From contig CM030711.1 of NCBI GenBank assembly GCA_017979445.1, positions 47,105,560-47,169,559 of the forward strand: a DNA stretch of 64,000 nucleotides. Direction: 5' to 3'. Shown piece after piece: positions 48,672 through 59,817 of the stretch. The DNA is from Akebia trifoliata. Taxonomy: Eukaryota; Streptophyta; Magnoliopsida; Ranunculales; Lardizabalaceae. Numbering within the stretch: position 1 is the first letter of the stretch; every line of letters begins with the position of its first letter. A program made the position numbers and the translations under genes. The notes beneath the pieces were generated by a model. That model was given only the letters and a program-made list of their open reading frames with translations, was not told the origin of the DNA and did not search any database.

Positions 48672-50296
48672 GAGGGGGGAGGGAGGAATGGTGGATGATC
48701 ATATTAAGAGGGGACACTTGTTTCATCATCAGCAATGCTCCCATCCTTCTTTTTCATCTCTTTTTTATCCTTTTTTTTTTTTTAATCCTCTCTTTATGTT
48801 GTTGAGTTTTGTTACTTCATTTTAGTCTGTGAAGTTTATAATTGGGGTATTGTGATGTGATGATATATTTTGGTAGGATTTGATGACAAGTAGGGCGAAC
48901 AAATTTTCCCGTTTCCTTGGCTAAAGATGGGATGATTTTTATGGAAAGAGAGTGGTTAGGTGTGTAGTGGCAGTCGTTTTCTCCTTTTTGTTTTTGTTTT
49001 TTTACCTGTTTTTGTCAAAACATGGGTTTGGGCCCCCCACCCCTAATGACTGAAGTTTTTGTTTTTTACTACTTTTTTTTCATGAGGCAATTATTTGACA
49101 AAGTGATTCTAGAAGCAACACATCAACATTATGGTGGGAGCTTATATATATATATAATATATATATATTGATATTTATGGTTGATATATAGATGGAGAAA
49201 TTAGATTGGCAGGAGATGCGGGACACTTAAATTGTGAGCCTAAATAGGAAAGGCTGCAATGAGACGAATTTCGTCATACACCGTCCACGTTTCAGTTAAA
49301 ATATTTGATGGAGTCTGTCTTTTGTTTTCAAACTGATATCATGTCACATGACCACTTGTACCCCAATTTACTTTATTAAATGGACTAAAGAAAAATGTCC
49401 CATCTTCCACCTGTAGTCAAGACCTCCACATTTTTCTTCCTAAAAAATCTGTCATCTTTCAACTCTCTCGGGTTTATAAATTATTTTTAATCTTTAAATC
49501 ACTAGAGCATGATAGGGTTTTTGAAAAACTGGAAAAAGATAGAAATTTATGTACTAAGCTGATGAATCATAGCCATGACACCATGGGATTGGTGGTTAGT
49601 AGAGATATTATGTAATCTTGTTTGAGAAATGATTGAGGAGTTTATTTGAGTGGTAAATATCATTCAAATGACAAATTATCATTGCCTAGACCTTATCTCA
49701 AATATTAAGATTTACGATTTGAATTTTATTATATATATATAAATAATACGTATGTCCATTCAAATTTTCTTCTTCTTTCCTCCGTCTCCAACGTTTTTGG
49801 TCATCGTCTTTCCTTTCCAAACTCCTCAACCGTACTAAGCGTGTGTTTGATTGCACAACAAAACAAATTTTAAGAAAAATAGTTTGTCATGAAAATTTTA
49901 ATTTTAACTGTGTTTGATTGCAAAAAAAATTTTAAAAAGCAGGGAAAATGATTTTCCACCCCCATGAGATTTGCCTCTTGAGACGAAAAATCTTTTCTCA
50001 CCCCTCCCCACCCTACCAAAAAAAAAAATTGATTTGCCACTGAATTTGAATCTCATAAATGCCTTCATTTTTTTCTTTTCCCTTTTAAACTTGATATAAA
50101 CCAGCGACCCTATAATCATGGAGGTTTATTTTTAAAATTTAAAAAAAAAATATCCTTGATCAATTATATAATCTTTTAAAATCCATTAATCAATATTTTC
50201 AATTACAAATAAACCCATACATGTTTGTTTGCTCATACCATCTCCTAATTTAATTTTAAAAAAGAAAAAGAAAAAGAAAAGAAACACTCCCTTTAC
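48672..50296. other. Pyrophosphatase 3' flank and intergenic DNA
   Basis: The first ~300 bases are the probable 3' untranslated region. (TA)n runs occur near 49144-49170. Nothing coding is recognised beyond. Confidence 0.45.
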
Positions 50297-50534
50297 TAAA
50301 TTAGTAAAATTTCAAATCTTCTCAAGGGATGTTGAGCTCAAATGGATTATCAAATTGGCAACCCAACACCATCGTCCTATATATTTCATGGAAAAACTCA
50401 AGTCCTAAAAAAATGCAAATATGTTTTTTTGGACTTGATCCAAGATTTTGAAAATGGACGGCTATCAAACTCCCACATTTAAAATTAAAATTTAATGATG
50501 AAAAAGAATTTTTAATTTTTTACCCTAAAGTTCA

Positions 50535-50712
50535 GAGGGAATTTCTGACGGAACAATGAAATGCATAGAGATCAGAAGGAACACCAATGACGAAAGCATT
50601 CTAATGGACCGACACTGCCACTAAGAGATGAAAGCTAGGGGAGTGAATAAGATTAGATACCCTAGTAGTCCTAGCCATAAACGACGGATACTAGGTATTG
50701 TGCATATCGACC
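50535..50712 (+). pseudogene. Decayed plastid 16S rRNA fragment in nuclear DNA (NUPT)
   Basis: About 178 bases match the middle of plastid rrn16: GAAATGCATAGAGATCAGAA, GGAACACCAATG, GAAAGCTAGGGGAGTGAATA, GATTAGATACCCTAGTAGTC, CTAGCCATAAACGACGG and ATACTAGGTATTGTGCATAT. Compared with the plastid sequence as I know it, most differences are C/T or G/A transitions, as in old methylated inserts. It is too short and mutated to be functional. The next ~160 bases, to 50872, are also absent from repeat copies 1 and 2 and may be of other organellar origin; I do not recognise them. Confidence 0.85.
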
Positions 50713-50918
50713 GAGCTTCATCATGTACCATTTCTATTATAACCCAACAAAATGGACGTTCAAGTAGAACACAACAAACTATGTTGAGCCAAGAGCACCT
50801 TTATTCCTATATCCTATATATAATCAAATGTTAGATGTAAGAATCCACGATTGATCATGTCCTTCAAGTTGCATAGAATTTTGTCCTTTACATCCCTGTG
50901 GCATTGGATCATGTTTTT

Positions 50919-51092
50919 GAATTGTGTGCTAGGGTGACATTGGATTTATTGCGATTTTTACATTTCTGACATGGAGGTGTGCACATAACCATAGATGTTG
51001 TTTCCTCAAGATACGAGTAAACATACCTATGATTATGTGTACATCATAAAGGTAAGAATCGCAATAAATCCAATGTCACCCCAACGTTATTG
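50919..51092. mobile_element. Mutator-type MITE, GAGTCGTGCTGG family, copy 8, inside repeat R
   Basis: 174 bp; the arms GGGTGACATTGGATTTATTG and complement pair, with inner AACCATAGATG / CATACCTATGATT. It is flanked by CATGTTTTT at 50910-50918 and at 51093-51101, a perfect 9-bp duplication. Repeat copies 1 and 2 have one (C)(A/G)TGTTTTT at the same place and no insert. Confidence 0.85.
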
Positions 51093-51165
51093 CATGTTTT
51101 TAGATGCCACAAGGTGAGCTCAACAACCCTTGTAAGATTTGAAATCTTACCAAATTAGTAAGGCT

Positions 51166-52327
51166 AATAAAAAAAGCCCAAAGAGATTTTCTACGTAATT
51201 TTTCATGTTTTGCTCAAATAGTGAAAAAGAATTTTCTTGTACATCATTTGTCAAGTAAATATTTTTCATGCAATCAAACACGTCCTAAGAGTATTTTCTT
51301 AGTGGTGGTGGTAGTGCTTTTTTCTGAATTTTTTTTTTTTAGACTTTTTAGTCACTGATCTCACACGATTCGGGATCAACCAATCACATGACTGCCCTCG
51401 TTAGGCTTCACATGTCGCACAGTGATGAACCTCCTATGAAATCTGTGAGCAAAAAAATTTCTAATCTTTTATGCTCAAACCATATAAAACTAATTATTTT
51501 CCTTATATTATCTATTGATTCTGTCTTCTCTCGTTTTGATACTTATCCCTCTCAAACAGCCTCATCATTCTAATCTATATTCCATGAATGTGTTGTTTCT
51601 TGAGAGTCTAACATTAAGCTCGCTCTTATTATTATTTTGTAAAATCTTCTTTTAATTTGATTGCTACACACCATCACATAATATATAGTCCCGAAACCGT
51701 CATCTATTTTATCCATCCAACACTAATTTCATGAGTCATATTCTTCCCACTTTTTCTATCGCACTATTCTAACATATTTATCATTAATAACTCACCATAT
51801 ATACTTGAGTTGTTTTTTTGCTCACATTGCTTGCCATGTCAAGCATACAATGATAGTTTTGTAACTAACGAGAGTACTTTTTTAAATTAGTAATGCCATT
51901 CCATACACGTTGGTACATGTGATTCGTAGATTCTGGATTTTTGCGAGCAAATTTTTTTTCATATATACTCACTGGAAATCCTCTTCATCTTTTTTTCTTC
52001 TTAACATTTTCTACATCACTCTTACTATTTATTCATCAGTTTCATCTTATAATGAATAATATAATTTTACCTATTATATTTTTATGAATTTGGAGATTCA
52101 TGATGTTTAATACGATTTGAAAGAAAATCAAGAATGGAAACAAATGACATTAATATTTATATGGTTCGACAATGATACCTACATCCATAGACATATTACT
52201 AAGAAATCAAAGAGAACAATAAAATAAATAATCACTCAAGATTTTAATCTTAAACCTAAATCCTGAAACCCTTGTACATCGCTCTCAAACCCTTGAAGAA
52301 TTGACTTAGTACAAAGTATTACCCATC
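51166..52327. other. Intergenic DNA, nothing recognised
   Basis: AT-rich sequence without paired termini or coding similarity that I can see. Confidence 0.45.
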
Positions 52328-52706
52328 GGATTAGGATCCGTATACACATAAAGCTACACATAAAGTTACAACGTGTTTGTCTTATATGGGCAAAAATGTT
52401 CGGAAAGAGCTGATTTTTTGTGAGGATGATCTCTATGGTGAGGGAATTATCTTTGCAAAAAATCAGCCCATTCTAAAACTTCTAATCCCATCAAAAGTGA
52501 TTTACTAAAAACGGACAGTCCAAAATTCTTCAACTTGTAAATATAGGGCTAGAAGTTTCAAAATGAGTTGATTTGTGGCGAGGATGATCTCCCCACTATA
52601 GAGATCACCCTCACAAAAAATCAGCCCATTCTGAATCTTTTTACCTATATAAGACAAAACACGTTGTAACTTTATGAGTAGCTTTATGTGTCCACGGATC
52701 CTGACC
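52328..52706. mobile_element. Double-hairpin MITE, copy E
   Basis: About 379 bp with the family core (AGCTGATTTTTTGTGAGGAT ... AAAAAATCAGCCCATTCT) and yet another outer end, AGGATCCGTATACACATAAA, mirrored by TTTATGTGTCCACGGATCCT. The inner terminus ACAACGTGTTTGTCTTATAT is shared with C2 and D4. It is not flanked by (TA)n, and no good target duplication is visible. Confidence 0.75.
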
Positions 52707-53732
52707 CTTACTGAATACCCAAATATACAAGGGAGAAAAATAAAGATCAACTAGATTTCAAATTAGAGGTGGAATGAAGTTGATCTAAACCCAATGGGAT
52801 AATGATTAGTTTTCACTATACTAATATAACTAGACAACTACTTTCACAAGAAAATCAAATACTACTATAAAAATCCCATAACATTATTATTTATAAGATT
52901 CTAAAAGTGAAAGTTATCCTAACCGTTTGATTGAAATGCAATCTAATGGTTATGATAAAAGACACATAAATATAACACCTTTATGCATAAACGATTATTA
53001 TAAAACTTCTTCTCCAACCCTATGGCATTGTCTTAGGCTCCAAAATCTTATTCAATAACTTAGTTGATTAGAGCACACCAATTTCTTCTATCCACATCTA
53101 AAGTATATATGTACTAGATAGCGATTCATGAGCTCTAACTCATGAGCTCGTTCACTGTCCATTCCAGTTGGTCAAGTCATTAAAGTAGTCCGAATTCTTA
53201 TCGATCCTTACGGGGAAAAAAAGCCAATTAAAAATAATGGTATTCTTGGGGGTATTAGCATCTTCCACAACTTTGATTTCTTTTCTTTTTTAATTAAAAT
53301 ACCCTTAAAAATTATTTATTAATTTATCTTTTAGAAGAAAAAATGAGGGTACTCTAGTCCTTGTACGATAGATGCTTTTCAAAAAAATATTCCTTTCCCG
53401 TGATAAATCTATAAGCTTATAGCTTATTTTATTCAAACTCGATCGAATCATACATGAATAATAAGATCAAATTTCAGTAAGACTTGCACAAAAATGCAAG
53501 GATTTTTCAGAACGTATTCAGACAAGATTCAAATCATTTGGATTAAGATTTGTTTTGAACCATAGGACCATATCTTATATATCTCCATACATAGATACAT
53601 ATAGACATATAGGGTGAGTTATTTAATTCGTACACAATTTTGCGAATTCAACATTTTACACTGATTTGGAAACCCACACGGAGAAAAGTCTAGAGCGGTG
53701 TAGAAAGATGGATGAACGACGAAATTGAGAAA
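52707..53732. other. Intergenic DNA downstream of the dioxygenase pair
   Basis: AT-rich, including the 3' untranslated region of the complete dioxygenase. Nothing else recognised. Confidence 0.4.
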
Positions 53733-56700
53733 TTAAACTTTGGCCCAATCGATCCCTCTCTTCCCTCGCGAGTATTTCTGGAAGAAATTATCACCATAGT
53801 CTTTCACCTTAACCTTCTTGAACAACTTTGGCTTACTCTCATCAATCAACATGTCAGCAGGTTCAACATATTTGTTCATTTCTGGCCCATAGAACATAGC
53901 TACAGACAACCTCTCCCTTTCTGAATCTGGGATCACCCTGTGTACTGGGCTCTTGAAAACTCCATTACTCATTATCTAACATTGTCATCAATTGTAATTT
54001 AATCATCGAACTATAATTAAGATTTGGGGAATTTGAAATACTAATAAAAAATAAATTTTTTTTGTACCTCGATGTAATCAGCTACGAAAACAAGTAATGC
54101 ATGAGGAATAATTGGAACTTTGATCCATTGCCTGTCTTTGAGGACTTGAAGACCTTCGACTTGTTTGTCTTGCAAGACAAAGGTGATTGATCCGGCATCC
54201 GAATGTGGTTTGATGCCGTAAACGAGGTCAGGCCTCGAACAAGGAGGAAAGTAGTTAAACCTCGCGTAAGATGGAGAGTGTTCCCCAGCCTTGTTGAGGA
54301 AGTAATTCTCCTCCAAACCTACAATTTTGGCCATGTTCTTCATAATGACCTCATAAACCAAAGCAGTCTTCGTGCTATATTCATGCAAGATTTTCCTACA
54401 ACATCAATTAACATTAATATTGTTGTTATTGATCTATAGTTTTAATCTTATTAGAAAAAAGAAAGTGGATTGAGATAGAGAGAACTTATATAAACACACT
54501 TGAATTAACAAAAGACATGGTTTTAGATATAAGAGGATCTTTATTTTATTTTTTATCAGTAAGTGTAAGAGGTCCTAAACTGTTTTATAAAGAATCACTT
54601 TTGGAAAGATAGTTCAAGCTCCACCTTTAATAAGAAAGATGTGTGTTTTTCAAAAATCAAAACTTGTTAAGAAGTCCATTTTCATAATCATATAGTTTGT
54701 AGTGTTTTCTTTATTGGTTGATCTACAAGTATTGAAATTGAAATACCTGAAATTATTCGGATTCTCGGGCCAAAGTTTGGGCTTTCTCTGATCTTCCGGT
54801 TTCACCAAGAGGTATAGACGGTCGGACCACTCGAGAATCTGATCTTCAGTCACAACTACATCATTCCCGTATCCTTCTAAGAAGTCTTGTGTGCCATCAT
54901 CATTGATCGAGTACTTATGCTTCTCGTCCATTGAAAGTTGAAAGAACTCCTTTGCTACATTAAGCACTTCATCGAGTAAAGAGTTCGGTACATCGTGTCC
55001 TATGGCCTAAAATTTCATCAATAGTTTTGATAATGTGAAAGAGTAACAATGGAAAAAACATGAGATCAGTATAATTAAGGGTGATCATGGGTTGGGTCAA
55101 CCAGGGACCTTGATCCAACCAAAGTGTTTTCTACAAGTTTAGAATCAGGTTCGGATTGACCCATTAGAACACAATTATTGGTTGGTTTCTCTTAATCTAA
55201 CTTGGCCCCGAACCTGACCCATTGCCATACGTCCATTGGCAGGAACTAGAATCAAATCATTTTGGATGTCTAACCCATAGTTTTAAATAGGTTTCACATT
55301 TGATTAGATTTTCTCAATATGAGTTTGAGTCGCAACAATCTGACTTAGGCACGTGGCATACTCAATCGACTTACCTGATGTGACAGGCTCTGAAACCATA
55401 GATATGCTCTCCTTGGATACAAAACTGCACCTTTTTATGGGAATCGTAGTTCTGTATCCCAAGAAGAGCACATCTATGGTTCCTGAGCCTATCACGGCTC
55501 ATGTCAGGTAAGTCGATTGAGTTGCCACATGCCTAAGTCAGATTATCAGCACTCTATGAGTTTAATTCCATTTTAGAATGTTTTATCTTTTCTATATAAA
55601 CACTATTAAGATTCATCCTATTGCATCTAAGAAGTCGATTGTTCCATTTTAAACTCTTTTGATTATTTTGTAGCCTAGTGATTGCATTTCGCTTCGGTGA
55701 TGAACTACAAATTTAACATAAGTAATAACTACAAGAAAAAGTTGATGATTTCGGATTTGGTTGGTTTTGTTAGTAAGGACTGTAAGCATTCTCAAACAAA
55801 CCCCTTGACTGCAATCTTCTTTGAGATCCAAACAAAAAATTACCTAAATACCATCTTCCACTTATAACCAAAAACCTTAGTTTGAATTAGGGCTGCAACT
55901 TGAGTGGGCCGGGTTGGATGATAGACCCATGCTAAACTCAAACCCTCAATCCAAGTTCAATTAAATTCAAGCATCGAGCCTGAGCTCATTAACCAAAGCT
56001 TAACTCGAGCTTGATCTTCTAAACATGGGTTGAACTTGACTTAGGTAGTTTTTAGTGGGTCTAACAGGTTGGGCTTATTAAACAAGCCTAATTTTGTTTT
56101 GCTTAGTAAAGTAATTTTATATCTTAAACAAAAAAATACAATTAATTTAAATAAAAAATTTATTTAAAAAATAATAAACAATTAAAAAATAAATAAAAAC
56201 AACTAATTAATATAAAATATTTATATAATCTTGGGTTTGGGTCACTCGAACACTCAACTTGAATTAAGGCCAGGTTGAGATATTCTAATCTAGGCACAAC
56301 TCATGTTCTACATAACTTGACCCAAGCTCGCCTAGTAATCGGGTTGAGCTCGGTCAATCCGCCCAAGTTACAACCTTAATTTGAATGTTCTCCCCAAAAT
56401 CCATGGTTTTAAAATTAATCCAAGAGATTGAGAAAGTCTCAATTTAGTCATCTTGGTCTTAGAAGTATCCGAGACAATCATAATTATTCATCCTTGATAA
56501 AAATCATCTAGGCCAAGATTTTTAATGAAATTCTTGAAACTCTAATTAGTCCATCTTTATGGTATATTTTTAAAAAATATATATAAATAAATCATTTTTT
56601 AGGAATTTATATATATACTTGTGTTCCATATTAAATGATATTTTGTTGTTGAGCATCTAATCTACAAATTAACTATTATTGAATATTAATATATGTTTTT

Positions 56701-57180
56701 AAAATTCAGTTAAACTATGATTTGTTATGTGGAAGTTGCTTCGAAGACTTTATAAGTGTATTGTAGTCATGTTTGCATAAATATTTTTCAAAAAATTGAA
56801 CATTATATGTATAATATAGATCATGTTCTTGTTATGGTTGTATCTTGTTCAAATATTCTCCAAAATTATATCAAAATAATTACTTGAAACTGAGTATTTT
56901 TTGGGAGTATTCTTAGAAAAATTACCTGAAACAAACCCCATGAAGTGAGGGCCAACCTGAGCTTTTCCATCTCTTCTTCTTTTTCTGTGGTAGATGATGA
57001 TGGAGATGACAAAAGATGGAGATCAACGATGGGAATTGAAGATGAGAGAGATGCATTGGTGGGCCCATCATTTCTATTTCTAGGTACGTATCTCGATGGT
57101 GGCTCATCACAGTTGATGGCAAGTTCCTGGACGCGCTTCAACAGTAATTCTTCCGCGGATTGATCGGGGATTCTGGCCAT
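53733..57180 (-). CDS. 2-oxoglutarate/Fe(II)-dependent dioxygenase (DOXC class, SRG1-like), complete copy
   Basis: Minus-strand exons 57180-56926, 55006-54747, 54395-54068 and 53975-53733 give 361 aa, typical for the class. The N-terminal DIOX_N region holds IPIVDLHLL and SWGLFQAIGHDVP; the C-terminal 2OG-FeII_Oxy domain has the iron ligands H236, D238 (HSD) and H293 (SPVHRV) and the 2-oxoglutarate-binding R303-L-S305. All catalytic residues are present. The start is the first ATG; the frame is open further upstream but has no ATG. Such enzymes hydroxylate, desaturate or demethylate specialised metabolites or hormones; the substrate cannot be read from sequence. Residue Y279 in VADYIEI replaces the Gln found in the second copy. 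Intron 1 is 1.9 kb with a MITE. Confidence 0.92.
55327..55554. mobile_element. Mutator-type MITE with long arms in dioxygenase intron 1
   Basis: 228 bp; the arms of about 55 bp (AATCTGACTTAGGCACGTGG ... CAATCGACTTACCTGA and complement) are nearly perfect, and an inner pair GAAACCATAGAT / ATCTATGGTTCC follows. Flanks are TATGAGTTT at 55318-55326 and 55555-55563, a perfect 9-bp duplication. The end GAGTCG resembles the GAGTCGTGCTGG family but the arms differ. Confidence 0.88.
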
Positions 57181-57273
57181 GTTTGAGGTCCTCGGGCTTC
57201 GATACGGATGATTGATTGAGAGCAATTATTTCTTCTTCTCTCTTTCTTACAATATAATATGGTGGGGAGTCGG

Positions 57274-57281
57274 TATCTATA
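57274..57281 (-). promoter_or_regulatory. Possible TATA box of the complete dioxygenase
   Basis: TATAGATA on the minus strand lies about 95 bases before the start codon. The match is weak but the position is right. Confidence 0.35.
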
Positions 57282-57668
57282 GCTGCAATAATGTTCTCTC
57301 TTTTCTGGGCCGCTGTTGCATGTTTTCAAGCCTGCAAGGACAGAAACATCCCATGTTTTCAATTATATGTTCTTCTCTCAGTCTACTCTGCAAATACTAA
57401 TGAAAATGACTTAAATGCCCTCATTTCTTGACCTATATAAAAATAATCCTTATTTTATTTTTTATTTTTTTCTCGAAAATCAGTCATCTTTAACCTCTTG
57501 GAGAAAGAGGAAGATAATGCCATTTTAGATGGAAAAATCAAGGATTTTCTCCAATAGATTCAAGTGAAATCAATAACGATGGATTTAATAGATTAAAAAT
57601 AATTTACCAGAAGTTGAAGGACATGAAACAATATATTTTTGGAAGAAAATCTCCCTATATAAGTGATT
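57282..57668. other. Upstream region of the complete dioxygenase
   Basis: Nothing recognised beyond AT-rich promoter-like sequence. Confidence 0.4.
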
Positions 57669-57980
57669 ATAGCGGTAACAATCTTAATACGACTCAAAAA
57701 CGAAATGAAATTAGTGCATTTGACTTAAGTCTAATCGGATTTGGGTAATAATAATGACAAGCCATCTAACACGATTATTAAACAGGTCGTGTTTAAGTTA
57801 GGTGATTATAGGGGTGGCAATCTTAACACAACCAGGGAACACGATTTGAAAACATAACAAAATTAGTAAGTTTGAGTTAAATCTGATCAGATTTGAGTTA
57901 TTATAATATTGATCCGTCTAACACGATTATTAAACATATCGTGTTTAGGCTAGGGATAGCAACCCACTTAACCTATTTTA
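57669..57980. repeat. Two tandem copies of a GTGGCAATCTTAACAC repeat
   Basis: AACAATCTTAATACGACTC near 57676 and GGTGGCAATCTTAACACAAC near 57812 each lead through TAACACGATTATTAAACA to (A/T)TCGTGTTTA. A third copy lies at 59943-60120. The units are ~140 bp and non-coding. I do not recognise the family. Confidence 0.45.
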
Positions 57981-59284
57981 ACATGTTTAGATATTATGTG
58001 ATTAACATATTATTTAAATTATGAAATATAAGAAGAATCTCAAATGTCAACAATTAGTGTAAGATTGTTAAAATTTTCTATTTAAGAAAACTCTTAACTC
58101 AATACGACACGAGTCGACCCATTGCCAACCCTGGGTGATTATGTTAAAACATTAGGAGAAAATCAACCACATAAATGATTGGGTATGACATTTGGATAAG
58201 GAAACACGTGTACGATTTGGATTCGTTGTAGATGACTCCTATGTTGTAGAAATAATCTATCTAGTGTTGACCAATGCCTGGACTTGATATTTCGTCTTCT
58301 CAAGGCTGTCATTGTAAATTGTGAAGCCCGCACCTATAAGATGTGGTAGGTAAGATTCCTTAACTTGAATGGTCCTTCCACGTGTCCAGTCTAAGCCCAA
58401 GTCACCTATTGAAGGGAATACGAGATTTTATTTTTTCTTTTGAATCTTGGAGATCTTTGGATGTGATATATGTAATTTAGAATTATGCAAATATTCGGAT
58501 TAGGCATGTCCTGTTAAGTAGGTCAGACCTCATCTCATGCTTTCATGTCCTATCAATCAAGTTTAGACGTTACTACCTTAGTCTATCCTGCTATTGGGCA
58601 AAGTTGAATTTATTGACTTTCTAAGTACCACTTACTCGGTTAGGACACATGTATGATTTAAATAACGTATCATTATTATCCTTCACAATATTTAAACTTA
58701 AGTTGCTCAATGATTGCAAAAGGAGAAGTCTTGTACATGTAGGGTTAATGAGGTTGGTGTTGAATGAGAGCAATGTAGATCCGAGTCAAGGAATTGGATT
58801 CTTATTAGAACCTGATCTTATTATAACGATCTGATTTGATAAATTAAAGGGTCGGGTCGGTTTTGGATCAACCATGTACAACTTAGTAATATGTAAAAAT
58901 GTATATAAATCACATTATGTATCTTGTTTAGATAATATATATATTTCATATGTTAAAAGGGATTTTATCCAATTCGGATCCAATTGCTATTCGATTAGAT
59001 TTGGATCCAAAATATTATCCCACAAGCATTCAACCTGATAAAGAAGTGATCCACTAGGGTCTGAATTCAAATCCAATCAGATTCTTATTGGATTGGTGTC
59101 ATATCAATCCGGATCCGATCAAAATCGAATCCATTGAGGTTGATATCTGTTGAAAGAGACTAGTGGGCCCTCATTGTGATAAAATAGGTTCTCTTGAGGT
59201 AGAGAGAGCATTTTGGACAGATGAGAGTCACCTCTGGCCAAACGAACGGCTGAGAATAGGAGAATATTCTTAAAGATTCCTAAT
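57981..59284. other. Intergenic DNA with the GGATCCGGATCC-type repeat
   Basis: From about 58850 to 59145 phrases such as TTCGGATCCAATTGC and CCGGATCCGATCAAAATC resemble the repeat at 29485-29800. No gene is recognised. Confidence 0.35.
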
Positions 59285-59293
59285 AAATAAAAA

Positions 59294-59459
59294 AGAAAAT
59301 ACTGGAATGACACAAAGGTGATAAAAATGATGTGGTGGTGCCCAAGTAACATAGATGCTTTTTACTCATATCTCTTAGAAAAGCATCTAAGGTAATGTGC
59401 GCGAAACCACATCATTTTGTCACATTTGTGTCTCTATTTGTGTCATCCCAGCACGACTC
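59294..59459. mobile_element. Mutator-type MITE, GAGTCGTGCTGG family, copy 9
   Basis: It ends TGTGTCATCCCAGCACGACTC, the canonical terminus; the left end ATACTGGAATGACACAAA is its diverged partner. The inner arms AAAAATGATGTGGT / ACCACATCATTTT and ACATAGATGCTTTT / AAAAGCATCTAAGGT pair. It is flanked by AAATAAAAA at 59285-59293 and 59460-59468, a perfect 9-bp duplication. Confidence 0.8.
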
Positions 59460-59469
59460 AAATAAAAAT

Positions 59470-59808
59470 GGGTAATTATAATTAATAAGAGCAACCTACA
59501 TCATAGTCGAATTATTTTGTTTTATATGGGTTAAAAGTCACGGAATGAACTGATTTTTGGTGAGGAGATCATCCTCATAAAAAATCAGCCCATTATGAAA
59601 TTTCTAACCCTATCAAAACAAGTTTACAAGATGAGGTTAAAAGTTTAAGAATGAACTGATTTTTGGTAAGGATGATCTCTTCATCATAGAGATCATTCTC
59701 ACCAAAAATCAACTCATTCCATGACTTTTAAGTCATAGAAGACAAACACAATTTGGCTATGTTGTGGGTGGCCCTAATTAATTCGTGGGAGTACTTTTAT
59801 AATTACCC
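59470..59808. mobile_element. Double-hairpin MITE, copy F, with 9-bp duplication
   Basis: 339 bp from GGGTAATTATAA to TTATAATTACCC. Next to the ends stand AATAAGAGCAACCTACATCA and its partner before AATTAATTCGTGGGAGTAC, matching the inner termini of copy B. Both core hairpins are present but eroded. It is flanked by AATAAAAAT at 59461-59469 and 59809-59817, a perfect 9-bp duplication. Confidence 0.9.
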
Positions 59809-59817
59809 AATAAAAAT

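Larger units (their letters stand above)
50297..51165. repeat. Dispersed repeat R, copy 3, twice interrupted
   Basis: It follows the order of copies 1 and 2 (TGTTGAGCTCAAATGGATTA, TTTCATGGAAAAACTCAA, AAAATGGACGGCTATC, ATAGAATTTTGTCC, CATCCCTGTGGCATTGGATC, GCCACAAGGTGAGCTCAAC). It is split by an organelle-derived insert at about 50535-50872 and by a MITE at 50919-51092. Confidence 0.65.

Noticed and set aside
50535..50712. A functional rRNA gene
   Set aside because: It covers only a short internal part of 16S rRNA and carries many transitions; it is an organelle-derived insert.
52319..52715. 9-bp duplication around double-hairpin copy E
   Set aside because: The best comparison, TTACCCATC and TTACTGAAT, matches at only 5 of 9, so I do not claim one.
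57181..57225. Upstream extension of the complete dioxygenase
   Set aside because: The frame is open but contains no ATG; the first ATG is at 57180 and begins the conserved-length protein.
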